A stretch of 18,510 nucleotides of DNA from the NCBI GenBank assembly GCA_041617155.1, contig JBFJPL010000077.1, positions 1 through 18,510 of the forward strand, written 5' to 3'. The translations under genes were made by a program, and so were the position numbers. This document shows, in pieces, positions 8,379 through 14,642 of the stretch. Positions within the stretch are counted from its first letter, which is position 1. Every line of letters begins with the position of its first letter. The stretch is from CAMYKD01 sp041617155. Lineage in GTDB: Bacteria; Pseudomonadota; Alphaproteobacteria; Kiloniellales; JAKSDN01. The notes below the pieces were generated by a model. It was not told the origin of the DNA, made no database searches, and saw only the letters and a program-made list of their open reading frames with translations.

Positions 8379-8465
8379 CTAGGGCGGCGGGCACGGCAGG
8401 GCCACGCTGGGTTTGCCAGCTGTCGCGCCGTTCGCCGGACCTGTAGTTGCCGTGTAAATGGCCAA
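8379..8465 (-). CDS. Possible 28-residue Pro-ending leader peptide
   Basis: A short frame begins with TTG at 8465, about 25 nt after the predicted transcription start, with a weak GAGAG three bases ahead. It encodes 28 residues, of which six are proline. The last six codons before TAG are CTG CCG TGC CCG CCG CCC (Leu-Pro-Cys-Pro-Pro-Pro). Position, size and clustered Pro codons next to the stop resemble leader peptides of amino-acid operons, here ahead of proB and proA. Three consecutive prolines are also a known ribosome-stalling motif relieved by EF-P. The start codon is not ATG, the ribosome site is weak, and Pro codons are common in GC-rich DNA, so coding status is unproven. Confidence 0.4.
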   Translation of the reverse strand: MAIYTATTGPANGATAGKPSVALPCPPP

Positions 8466-8496
8466 TTTCTCTCGCCGAATCTGCCGGAGCCGCGGC

Positions 8497-8524
8497 ACTA
8501 TACCGAGTGCCGTTATCCTGTCAA
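8497..8524 (-). promoter_or_regulatory. Sigma70-type promoter of the obgE operon leader
   Basis: On the minus strand TTGACA (8524-8519) is separated by 16 bp from TATAGT (8502-8497), close to the housekeeping sigma consensus. The predicted start is near 8490. It lies after the rpmA terminator and before the leader, so it drives obgE and the genes beyond. The hexamers and spacing are identical to the promoter in front of rplU. Confidence 0.8.
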
Positions 8525-8564
8525 CGCAGGCGCTTGGATCTGCTGCTTGCGCATTGTCCAATGC

Positions 8565-8590
8565 AAAAGGGGAGCGCCCGAGCGCTCCCC
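8565..8590 (-). terminator. Intrinsic terminator of the rplU-rpmA operon
   Basis: Reading the minus strand, GGGGAGCGC (8590-8582), loop TCGG and GCGCTCCCC (8577-8569) form a perfect 9-bp GC-rich stem followed by TTTT (8568-8565). It begins about 32 nt after the rpmA stop codon. It separates the ribosomal protein genes from the obgE promoter. Confidence 0.85.
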
Positions 8591-8622
8591 CAAAGAGATA
8601 CAAATCGGTCTCTCCGGCCGTT

Positions 8623-8880
8623 TCAGGCCTTGTCGACCACCGATATGTAGGTCCGCCCGCCCGTGGAGCGGTGGAATTTCACCTGACCGTCGGTCAGCGC
8701 GAAGATCGTGTGATCGCGGCCCATGCCGACATTGTCGCCCGGGTGCCACTTGGTGCCGCGCTGGCGAACGATGATGTTGCCAGGCACGACGATCTCGCCG
8801 CCAAACTTCTTGACGCCTAGGCGTCGACCTGCCGTATCGCGTCCGTTGCGCGAGCTGCCGCCCGCTTTCTTGTGTGCCAT
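8623..8880 (-). CDS. rpmA: 50S ribosomal protein L27
   Basis: This is an 85-residue protein with the standard L27 N-terminus MAHKKAGGSSRNGRDTAGRR. LGVKKFGGEIVVPGNIIVRQ, RGTKWHPGDNVGMGRDHTIF and a short C-terminus follow. L27 lies at the subunit interface and its N-terminal tail reaches towards the peptidyl-transferase centre. There is no cleavable N-terminal extension of the Firmicute type. AAGGAG, nine bases before the ATG, lies inside the end of rplU, and only six bases separate the two genes, so they are co-transcribed. A strong terminator follows. Confidence 0.98.
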   Translation of the reverse strand: MAHKKAGGSSRNGRDTAGRRLGVKKFGGEIVVPGNIIVRQRGTKWHPGDNVGMGRDHTIFALTDGQVKFHRSTGGRTYISVVDKA

Positions 8881-8886
8881 GGCGTC

Positions 8887-9600
8887 TTACTCCTTGGTCT
8901 TCTTGGCCGGCGCTTTCTTGGCCGGCGTTTTCTTGGCCGGCGCCTTCTTGGCGGCGGGCTTGGCCTTCGGCTTGGCGGCAGGCTTGGCCTTGCTTTCGGC
9001 CTTGGCCTTGGTCCCTACCTTTGGCTTGTCGGCGGCCTTTGGCTTCGGCTTGGTCGCCGGCTTGGTAGCCGGTTTGGCCTTGGTCTTCTTGGCCGGTGCC
9101 TTGTCGGCGGCCTTCGGCTTGGCGGCAGCCTTCGGCTTGGTTTCCGTCTTTGGCTTCGCCTCGGCTTTGGGTTTGACCGCCGGCTTGGCCTTGGCTTCGG
9201 CCTTCTTGGCCGGGGCCTTCTCGGCCGTTTTAGGCTGGGCCTCCGCCTTGGGCTTCGGCTTGGCGGCGGTCTTGGCGGGCTTCTTGCCGTCGGTCAGGAT
9301 ATCGGTCACGCGCAGCACCGTCAGTTCCTGGCGGTGGCCGTTGCGGCGGCGATGGTTCTTGCGGCGCTTCTTCTTGAAGACGATGATCTTCGGGCCGCGC
9401 GCCTGCTCGACGATCTCGGCCGCGACCGTGGCCCCGGCGACAAGCGGCGTGCCGATTGTGGATGCCTGGCCGTTGCCCAGCATCAGCACTTCTTCGAATG
9501 CCACGGTTTCCCCGGCCTCGCCGTCCAGCTTCTCGACAGCGATGATCTGATCCTTGGCGACCTTGTATTGCTTGCCGCCTGTCTTGATGACTGCGTACAT
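8887..9600 (-). CDS. rplU: 50S ribosomal protein L21 with a long Lys/Ala/Pro-rich C-terminal extension
   Basis: Residues 1 to about 106 are ordinary L21 (MYAVIKTGGKQYKVAKDQII, a central VLMLGNG, then KIIVFKKKRRKNHRRRNGHR and LTVLRVTDI), which binds 23S rRNA domain I. The protein is 237 residues long against about 103 in most bacteria. The extra 130 residues are a low-complexity tail of repeated AKPKAEAKP- and PAKKAPAKK-like units, strongly basic and probably disordered. The frame is open to the TAA at 8887 and the tail codons fit the GC-rich codon use of the window, so it appears to be translated. No clear Shine-Dalgarno lies before the ATG. A leader of about 64 nt separates it from its promoter. 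Confidence 0.95.
   Translation of the reverse strand: MYAVIKTGGKQYKVAKDQIIAVEKLDGEAGETVAFEEVLMLGNGQASTIGTPLVAGATVAAEIVEQARGPKIIVFKKKRRKNHRRRNGHRQELTVLRVTDILTDGKKPAKTAAKPKPKAEAQPKTAEKAPAKKAEAKAKPAVKPKAEAKPKTETKPKAAAKPKAADKAPAKKTKAKPATKPATKPKPKAADKPKVGTKAKAESKAKPAAKPKAKPAAKKAPAKKTPAKKAPAKKTKE
8890..9282 (-). repeat. Low-complexity Lys/Ala/Pro repeat region encoding the L21 tail
   Basis: This stretch consists of degenerate short units that read on the plus strand as variants of CTTGGCCGGC and GGCTTGGCCTTCGGC. They encode runs of Pro-Ala-Lys-Lys and Lys-Pro-Lys-Ala. The units are imperfect and of varying length, as expected from replication slippage plus drift. The region resembles histone-H1-like AlaLysPro tails found in other high-GC bacteria. 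Confidence 0.7.
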
Positions 9601-9670
9601 GGCTTTGATTTTCGCGTGTTTTGCAGCGGATTAAAGGCCCGCGGGACTGCCCCGGCGGCCGAACCGGCGC

Positions 9671-9698
9671 ACTATAGCGCCGCGGCCCTTGGTGTCAA
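9671..9698 (-). promoter_or_regulatory. Sigma70-type promoter of rplU-rpmA
   Basis: On the minus strand TTGACA (9698-9693), a 16-bp spacer and TATAGT (9676-9671) precede rplU, with a predicted start near 9664. The -35 box overlaps the stop codon of the upstream hydrolase gene (9695-9697). The -10 box sits in a near-palindromic GGCGC-TATAG-TGCGCC context. Confidence 0.8.
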
Positions 9699-10756
9699 TG
9701 CCCGATCAGGCCATGGCCAGGGGTTTCGGAAGCGGCCATTTTGGCGCCGGAGGCCGACCCCGACTCGAGCCTCAGAACGGCGGTTACCGGGCGTCCGGCC
9801 TCGTAGCCTTGGGCGAGCAGCCGACCGGTCGCGGCTTCGGCCATCATCGCCAGGCGGGTGGTCGGGTTGAGGATCGGCGGCACGACCCAGCGGAAGTCGC
9901 TGTCGGCACCGGTCTGCGAGGTTGCCAGAAGCTGACTGCGGTGAACGCTGGCCTCGCCGCGCGGCCAGGCGTTCTGCCCGGCGCCCATCCAGTGGTTGGC
10001 GGCGGCCGCCGGCGACAGCCGCAGGAAGGCCCTGTCCTCCAGGCGCTCGACAATGCAACCTTGCCCGGGCTTGGGCCCGCTCAGGAGAAAGATCGCCGGC
10101 AGCGCGAGCGGCGTCTTGATCAGCATCGCCGCGGCTTCGTTGTAATCGCGCGCCCGCTCGAAGACGCGGCGCAGCAGGTGTGACGGTGGCAAACCCTTGC
10201 GGTGCCAGATGGCTACGCGCTCGACCGCCCAATCCAGTGCCCGGATGCCGGTGTGGCGGCGCAGCGGTGCCTGGTTGAGCGCCGCGGCGAACCGACCGGG
10301 CGCGAGCCCCTGCACGCAGCCGACGAACCCGGGCCAAGTCAGATCGGTCCAGGGGCCGGGCACCGCCGCGCGCCGTACCGCGACAACGTTGGCGCCCAGG
10401 CCCGGTAGCCGCCAGTCAAGCACGCGCAGCAGGCGGTTGCCGCTATCGCCTGGTGCCGGCGCCACGCCGCTGGTGCAGGCCCATTCATAGTTCATGTTGA
10501 GGAACCAGGCGCCGGGTGCGTCGAGCGCGAGGGATATGGCGTCGATCTCTTCCAGGTAGGGATTGCCGCAACGCTCCAGCCAGCGGCCCGACAGGCGGTC
10601 GGCCCATTCGACCAGTCTTCCCGGGTAGTACTCGCTGGCGCTTGCCATCAAGGCCTCGGCGCGCTCGCGCTCGGCCTCCAACAGGGCGAGCGGTGGCGCC
10701 GAACCGAGCTCGACAACCGGAATCGGCGGCAGCGGCTGCGACTTCAAGCGTGTCAT
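9695..10756 (-). CDS. Acid ceramidase/NAAA-like Ntn hydrolase (putative)
   Basis: The 353-residue protein resembles the choloylglycine hydrolase/acid ceramidase/N-acylethanolamine amidase group of Ntn hydrolases. NMNYEWACTSGVAP gives a candidate nucleophile Cys (about residue 94), which would become N-terminal after self-cleavage. RVLDWRLPGLGANVVAVRRA follows, in the place of the family's R-(N/D)-x-D-(W/F) motif, then WPGFVGCVQGLAPGRFAAALNQAP, and NHW further on as in the family's Asn-containing motif. Substrate is unknown; fatty-acid amides are the family guess. Start choice is open: ATG 10756 (used), ATG 10768 or TTG 10822, none with a good ribosome site. No signal peptide is obvious, so it is probably cytoplasmic. 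Family assignment comes from motifs read by eye and is moderately sure. Confidence 0.6.
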   Translation of the reverse strand: MTRLKSQPLPPIPVVELGSAPPLALLEAERERAEALMASASEYYPGRLVEWADRLSGRWLERCGNPYLEEIDAISLALDAPGAWFLNMNYEWACTSGVAPAPGDSGNRLLRVLDWRLPGLGANVVAVRRAAVPGPWTDLTWPGFVGCVQGLAPGRFAAALNQAPLRRHTGIRALDWAVERVAIWHRKGLPPSHLLRRVFERARDYNEAAAMLIKTPLALPAIFLLSGPKPGQGCIVERLEDRAFLRLSPAAAANHWMGAGQNAWPRGEASVHRSQLLATSQTGADSDFRWVVPPILNPTTRLAMMAEAATGRLLAQGYEAGRPVTAVLRLESGSASGAKMAASETPGHGLIGH

Positions 10757-10883
10757 GGCCGGGAGCATAGGCTTTTGTCCGATCGAGTTGAAGCCTTCTG
10801 GAATTCGCCGGTTGTCTTGCAAGGCGGTGCGGCCTTGGGCTAGTTTGCCGCGCGCTCACTCGGGTCTCTGAAAAATATCCTGC

Positions 10884-10973
10884 GGAGGGGTGCCGGAGTG
10901 GTTGAACGGGGCGGTCTCGAAAACCGTTGTACGCGCGAGCGTACCGAGGGTTCGAATCCCTCTCCCTCCGCCA
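10884..10973 (+). tRNA. tRNA-Ser (anticodon CGA)
   Basis: The 90-nt cloverleaf has acceptor GGAGGGG/TCCCTCC, discriminator G and an encoded CCA (10971-10973). The T arm is GAGGG-TTCGAAT-CCCTC. A long variable arm (GTACGC-GCGA-GCGTAC) is typical of class II tRNAs. The anticodon loop CTCGAAA (10916-10922) places CGA at 10918-10920, which reads UCG serine codons. The 3' end directly abuts the stop codon of the convergent alpha/beta hydrolase gene. A weak upstream promoter candidate is TTGCAA (10817-10822) with TAGTTT (10841-10846), at 18-bp spacing. Confidence 0.97.
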
Positions 10974-11786
10974 TCAGATGCCTGTGTCCGTTTCGGCTAG
11001 GGCTCGATCGAGAAACGCGAGCAGGGCGTGGTTGAAAACCTCCGGGGCTTCCGCCAGCGCCATGTGTCTGAGGCCGGGCAGGACCACGGCGCGTGCGCCC
11101 GCAATGCATTCTGCCATCGCTTTGGTCATCTCCGGAGAGTTGCCGAGATCCTCTTCGCCCGTCATCACCAGCGTTGGGCAGCGGATCGCCTTGATCGGCT
11201 CGACGATTTCATCGACGCCATCGGCTAGAACCCGGTAGATGTCCGGATAGACCTCCTTGTCGTTCGCCATCACCCATCGGCGGACAAGATCAACGACATC
11301 CGGGTTGTCAGCCCTGAAGTCAGCGCTGAACCAGCGCTCGAGTGCGGCTTCGACGGTCGCGGACGGGCCCTGTTGCCGGGCCTGGGCCACGCGCGTCAAG
11401 ATGGCGTCACGTTGTGCCTCCGTCCGCTCGTGGGCGGAGCTCAAAATGGCCAGCGCCGACAATCGGTCGGCATGGTCCAATGCGAAGCGGCGCGCGATCA
11501 TGCCTCCGAGGGAAAATCCGGCCACGGCGCAACGTTCGACATCGCTTTCGTCGAGCAGCCGCCGAAGTTGGTCGGAGAACAAGGTCAGGTTCGCTCGGCC
11601 GGGCGGCTTTGGGCTCTCGCCGTGGCCGTAGAGGTCATAGACCAAAACCCGGTAGCGCGGCGTCAGCGCCGGCAACTGCCACTGCCACATATGCCGGTTG
11701 AGACCGAGACCGTGGATCAGCACGACGGCCGGGCCGCCGCCGTCGTGCCATTCGAACCGGGTGCCGTCGCTTGCGATGCCAACCAT
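10974..11786 (-). CDS. Alpha/beta hydrolase, 3-oxoadipate enol-lactonase-like
   Basis: The 270-residue alpha/beta hydrolase has the oxyanion motif LIHGLGLNRHMW (about 23-34) and DLYGHGESPKP. The nucleophile elbow is GFSLGG with Ser92, the probable acid Glu212/Asp213 lies in MTGEEDLG, and His241 is in GLRHMALAEAPEVFN. The overall pattern and length resemble PcaD-type 3-oxoadipate enol-lactonases and related esterases. No other beta-ketoadipate genes are nearby, so the substrate is uncertain. A GGGAG lies about five bases before the ATG. It is divergent from the aldehyde dehydrogenase across 125 bp that must hold both promoters, and it ends against tRNA-Ser. Confidence 0.85.
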   Translation of the reverse strand: MVGIASDGTRFEWHDGGGPAVVLIHGLGLNRHMWQWQLPALTPRYRVLVYDLYGHGESPKPPGRANLTLFSDQLRRLLDESDVERCAVAGFSLGGMIARRFALDHADRLSALAILSSAHERTEAQRDAILTRVAQARQQGPSATVEAALERWFSADFRADNPDVVDLVRRWVMANDKEVYPDIYRVLADGVDEIVEPIKAIRCPTLVMTGEEDLGNSPEMTKAMAECIAGARAVVLPGLRHMALAEAPEVFNHALLAFLDRALAETDTGI

Positions 11787-11911
11787 CGCTCTCTCCCGCG
11801 ATCAAGAACAGTCAGCCAGCTTGCGTCGAAAACACATGGCGGTACAGCGGCCATCTGGACCAGAATGAATCCGACGCCGGACACAAGGCAGGATTCAGGG
11901 AGGACAGGACC
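11787..11911. promoter_or_regulatory. Divergent intergenic region between the alpha/beta hydrolase and aldehyde dehydrogenase genes
   Basis: These 125 bp separate two divergently transcribed metabolic genes, so promoters for both must lie here. I see no clear -35/-10 pair or long palindrome. The only clear signal is AGGGAGG (11897-11903), eight bases before the dehydrogenase ATG. The divergent layout raises the possibility of shared control, but nothing in the bases proves it. Confidence 0.4.
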
Positions 11912-13396
11912 ATGGCCGATCTCGCCCGCTTTCAGATGTTCATCGACGGCCAATGGGTCGAGGCCGAAGACGGCAAGATCTTCAAAAGTATCAATCCGTC
12001 GACCGGAGAGGCTTGGGCTGAGATCCCCGAGGCCACGGCCGGCGACGTCGATAGAGCGGTGAAAAGTGCGCACCGGGCTTTCAGCGAGGGGCCCTGGGCC
12101 AGCGCGACGCCTACGGAACGTGGCCGATATCTGCGCAAGCTGGCCGATCTGCTGGCCGACAAGTCCGAGGAGCTTGGCCGTACGGAGACCATCGACACCG
12201 GCAAGATGTTGAAGGAGACCCGCTGGCAGGCGAGGTACATCGCCGAGTTCTTCCACTACTACGCAGGCTGCGCCGACAAGATACACGGCGACACCATGCC
12301 GATCGACAAGCCGGATCTCTGCGTCTTCACTCTGCGCGAGCCGCTCGGCGTGGTGGCCGCCGTGGTGCCATGGAACTCCCAGTTGTTCCTCGTGGCGGTC
12401 AAGATCGGCCCGGCGCTGGCGGCCGGCAATACGGTGGTTCTGAAGGCCTCCGAACAGGCATCCGCGGCGATGCTGGAGTTCGGCAAGCTTATCGAGGCCG
12501 CGGGCATTCCTCCCGGTGTCGTCAACATCGTGACCGGCCATGGCGAGCCCTGCGGCAAGGTGCTCACCTCGCACTCACTGGTCCAGCGCATCAGTTTCAC
12601 GGGCGGTCCACTGGCCGCCCGCCATGTGCTCTACAACTCGGCTGAAAACTTTGCCGAGGTGTCGCTGGAACTGGGCGGCAAGTCACCCTTCGTGGTGTTC
12701 GAGGACGCCGATATTGAAAGCGCGGTGAACGGCTCCATAGCGGGTATTTTCGGCGCCACGGGGCAGAGCTGCGTCGCGGGCTCGAGACTCTATTTGCAGG
12801 ACAAGATCGCAGACCGCTTCCTGGACGCCATGGTGAGCCAGGCGAAGGAAATCAGGATCGGCGATCCGCTGGACGAGGCGACCCAGATGGGCCCGCTGTG
12901 TACGACCGGCCAGCTGGAGAACATCGAGAAGGAAGTCGCCCATGCCCAGGAGCAAGGCGGCACGCTTCTGCACGGCGGCAAGCGCCCGGCCATGCCCAAC
13001 CGAGGATTTTACTACGAACCGACGATCGTCGAATGCCCTGACCAGAAGATGCGCATCGTCGATACGGAACTTTTCGGTCCGGTGCTGAGCGTCTTGCGCT
13101 TCAAGACCGAGGCGGAGGCGGTCAAGCTTGCCAACGACACCAAGCATGGTCTCGCCGCCGGTATCTTCAGCCGCGACGGGGCGCGTTCGCTCAGGGTGGC
13201 CAAGGCGATCCGCGCCGGCATCGTCTGGGTCAACACCTACCGTGTGGTGTCGCCGATCGCGGAGTTCGGCGGCTACAAGAACTCTGGCTATGGGCGCGAA
13301 AGCGGCTTCCAGGCCATCTTCGACTACACGCGCCCCAAGACCGTGTGGGTCAACACCTCCAGCGAACCCATGACCAACCCCTTCGTCATGCGATGA
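11912..13396 (+). CDS. NAD(P)-dependent aldehyde dehydrogenase
   Basis: The 494-residue protein is a full-length ALDH-superfamily enzyme that oxidises an aldehyde to the acid. It shows FIDGQWVEAEDGK and NPSTGE at the N-terminus, PWNSQLFL with catalytic Asn156, and Lys178 in VVLKASEQ. General base Glu253 lies in EVSLELGGKSPF and nucleophile Cys287 in GATGQSCVAGSRL. Near the end are ELFGPVLSVLRF and EFGGYKNSGYGRESG. The frame is open further upstream, but ATG 11912 has AGGGAGG at eight bases and begins the conserved protein. The substrate cannot be read from sequence; betaine- and hydroxybenzaldehyde-type enzymes share this pattern. A shared path with the divergent hydrolase is possible. Confidence 0.93.
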   Translation: MADLARFQMFIDGQWVEAEDGKIFKSINPSTGEAWAEIPEATAGDVDRAVKSAHRAFSEGPWASATPTERGRYLRKLADLLADKSEELGRTETIDTGKMLKETRWQARYIAEFFHYYAGCADKIHGDTMPIDKPDLCVFTLREPLGVVAAVVPWNSQLFLVAVKIGPALAAGNTVVLKASEQASAAMLEFGKLIEAAGIPPGVVNIVTGHGEPCGKVLTSHSLVQRISFTGGPLAARHVLYNSAENFAEVSLELGGKSPFVVFEDADIESAVNGSIAGIFGATGQSCVAGSRLYLQDKIADRFLDAMVSQAKEIRIGDPLDEATQMGPLCTTGQLENIEKEVAHAQEQGGTLLHGGKRPAMPNRGFYYEPTIVECPDQKMRIVDTELFGPVLSVLRFKTEAEAVKLANDTKHGLAAGIFSRDGARSLRVAKAIRAGIVWVNTYRVVSPIAEFGGYKNSGYGRESGFQAIFDYTRPKTVWVNTSSEPMTNPFVMR

Positions 13397-13452
13397 TTTC
13401 AGCTACTTGTCAGACGCGGCGCGCCTGCATTTGTCCGTCGATGCCGGGTAGG

Positions 13453-13905
13453 TCAGTCGGCCCTTAGCCGCTCCGCGAGGGCGTAAATTCTCGGGTCAGG
13501 CCGAAGTGGGTCGATATCCTCGTTGTCCTTCATCCACATCGCCAGACAGCGTTGCCAGCGGGGCGAACAGCGGTAGGCCTGCTCAAGCCGGTCCAGCACG
13601 GGTTCGAGCTCGCCAAGTAGGGCGTAAGCGCGCGCGACGTTGTACCGCACGATGCTGTCATCCGGGCCTATCATGATCGCTCGAACCGCCCAGTTCTCCG
13701 CCCGTTTCCCTCGGCCTGGATCGGCCAGGACGGCGCTGCCGAAGGCCAAGGCGCCGGCGTTGCCCGGATGGGCCCTCGAGCTCCGCCTCGACCCGTTCCG
13801 GGCAGCGCCGCGCCGCGGCCAGAAAGTCTTCCCGGCGCCCGAGAGCCCGGCATTCCTCCGAAAAGAGGCCAGGCGACCACACGTCATTGGGATTTCCATC
13901 CTAGC
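13453..13905 (-). pseudogene. Decayed C-terminal remnant of a TPR protein (frameshifted)
   Basis: Two minus-strand frames together give one TPR-like sequence. ALGRREDFLAAARRCPERVE is in one frame (about 13905-13775). HPGNAGALAFGSAVLADPG, RAENWAVRAIMIGPDDSI, NVARAYALLGELEPVLDRLE and DNEDIDPLRPDPRIYALAER are in the other (about 13770-13453). The switch falls near 13773, where one extra base would explain it. The pattern resembles the C-terminal repeats of adenylate-cyclase-like or CadC-like TPR proteins. A TAG lies upstream in the first frame and there is no N-terminal domain. A 148-residue ORF can start at 13899, but its first 45 residues look like out-of-frame translation. I infer a truncated, inactive relic. 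A sequencing error could explain the frameshift but not the missing N-terminus. Confidence 0.6.
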
Positions 13906-14019
13906 TTGCCGCAGCGTACTGGATGGCCTGGTGAAGACTTGTGCGGTTTGTCACAGCAATGAATGGCGAGCGGTTGTATGGCCAACCTAACGACCAGAGA
14001 ACGACTCAGGAGCACGACC

Positions 14020-14490
14020 ATGGTCAAAAACAAGCGCCGATATCCGGACCGTCGGCAGCCACTGTCTGGAACCGGGATCTGGCAATCGGAAGAGTTCGTT
14101 TTTGGCATAACCCGCGGCGCTTGCGTGCCGGCCCGGCGGAATTCCGGTCGCAGCGAAAGGGAGTTCCTCGAAGCGAAGAAAACCTTCGAAGAGACCTATC
14201 CGAGTTATCCTTTCTCCGAGCTCGTCAGGCTTTCGATCGGACTGGGAAATCTGCTTGCGCGCGTGCTGAGAAAGAGTGCCAGCAATGCTTCGCGCACTCT
14301 TCCAGATGAACACGCGACGGCGCCAAAAAGTTTATCCGGCGTCTCGTCAGACCAGGAACTTCGAGCCAAAAACGGCGCCAGCGGACGCTGCGGGCCTGAC
14401 GCGCAATGGCCTAACGGTGGCGTCCGGGCGCAGCAACGCCCACAGCCGCTGGCGCGACCGAGGTCTCGGCCGCCGTACGCGGCTTCCTGA
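14020..14490 (+). CDS. Hypothetical protein, doubtful
   Basis: The frame encodes 156 residues from an ATG with AGGAG eight bases ahead. The first 85 residues look protein-like: a basic start MVKNKRRYPDRRQP, a Lys/Glu-rich segment REFLEAKKTFEETYPSYPF and an amphipathic SELVRLSIGLGNLLARVLRK. The rest is rich in Arg, Pro, Ser and Gly, as expected of non-coding GC-rich DNA. I do not recognise a family. The base composition around 13940-14350 is less GC-rich than neighbouring genes, which may mark acquired or decaying DNA next to the TPR relic. It could be a real small protein with a run-on tail, or not a gene. Confidence 0.3.
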   Translation: MVKNKRRYPDRRQPLSGTGIWQSEEFVFGITRGACVPARRNSGRSEREFLEAKKTFEETYPSYPFSELVRLSIGLGNLLARVLRKSASNASRTLPDEHATAPKSLSGVSSDQELRAKNGASGRCGPDAQWPNGGVRAQQRPQPLARPRSRPPYAAS

Positions 14491-14642
14491 CCAGCAGCGT
14501 TGCCGCACAGTTTGTGACGGTGACGGGGCCGTTGCGGATTTCGCACCGCAGGCCGGTGACACGGCGTCGCTTGGCTCCGATGGGTCAAGGGCCTCCGGCA
14601 AATGGCGACATGGGTTTCTCTTGCTGATCTCAGCCCCCGGAT
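14491..14642. other. Intergenic stretch downstream of hemA, no clear feature
   Basis: These 152 bp lie after the hemA stop. I looked for a hemA terminator on the minus strand and found no GC stem with a T-tract. Open minus-strand frames run through but show no start codon with a ribosome site and no family signature. Together with the weak ORF and the TPR relic, this makes about 1.2 kb of low-information DNA between the aldehyde dehydrogenase and hemA. Confidence 0.4.

Larger units (their letters stand above)
8321..8490 (-). promoter_or_regulatory. Candidate transcription-attenuation leader of the obgE-proBA operon
   Basis: From the predicted start point near 8490 the minus-strand RNA holds a short ORF (8465-8379), a GCTGG/CCAGC hairpin within that ORF, a possible antiterminator and an intrinsic terminator. 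The antiterminator pairs CCCCGA (8374-8369) with TCGGGG (8350-8345), with an inner CCG/CGG pairing (8368-8366 with 8358-8356). It uses the same GGGG (8348-8345) as the terminator, so only one hairpin can form. The ORF stop codon is 4 nt before the CCCCGA arm. A ribosome on the stop would cover that arm and allow termination, while a ribosome held on the Pro codons would leave it free. proB and proA lie downstream. The sequence elements are direct observations; the mechanism is inference. An independent small RNA is an alternative. Confidence 0.55.

Noticed and set aside
8325..8490. Reading the obgE leader as 6S RNA, SRP RNA or a known riboswitch
   Set aside because: I saw no SRP GGAAG/GCAGCC motif, no clear 6S-type end-to-end pairing with a central bubble, and no known aptamer core. 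The alternating hairpins fit attenuation better, though an independent small RNA is not excluded.
7266..8774. Plus-strand open frame of about 500 codons opposite obgE
   Set aside because: It is a mirror frame of GC-rich obgE. It has no family motif or ribosome site, and it runs through both the obgE promoter and the rpmA terminator.
8872..9870. Long plus-strand Gly/Leu/Arg repeat frame opposite rplU
   Set aside because: It is the complement of the AlaLysPro repeat, and the L21 frame explains the sequence.
13453..13899. 148-residue ORF as an intact gene
   Set aside because: Its N-terminal third is the wrong frame of a TPR-like sequence that is continuous only after a frame change near 13773.
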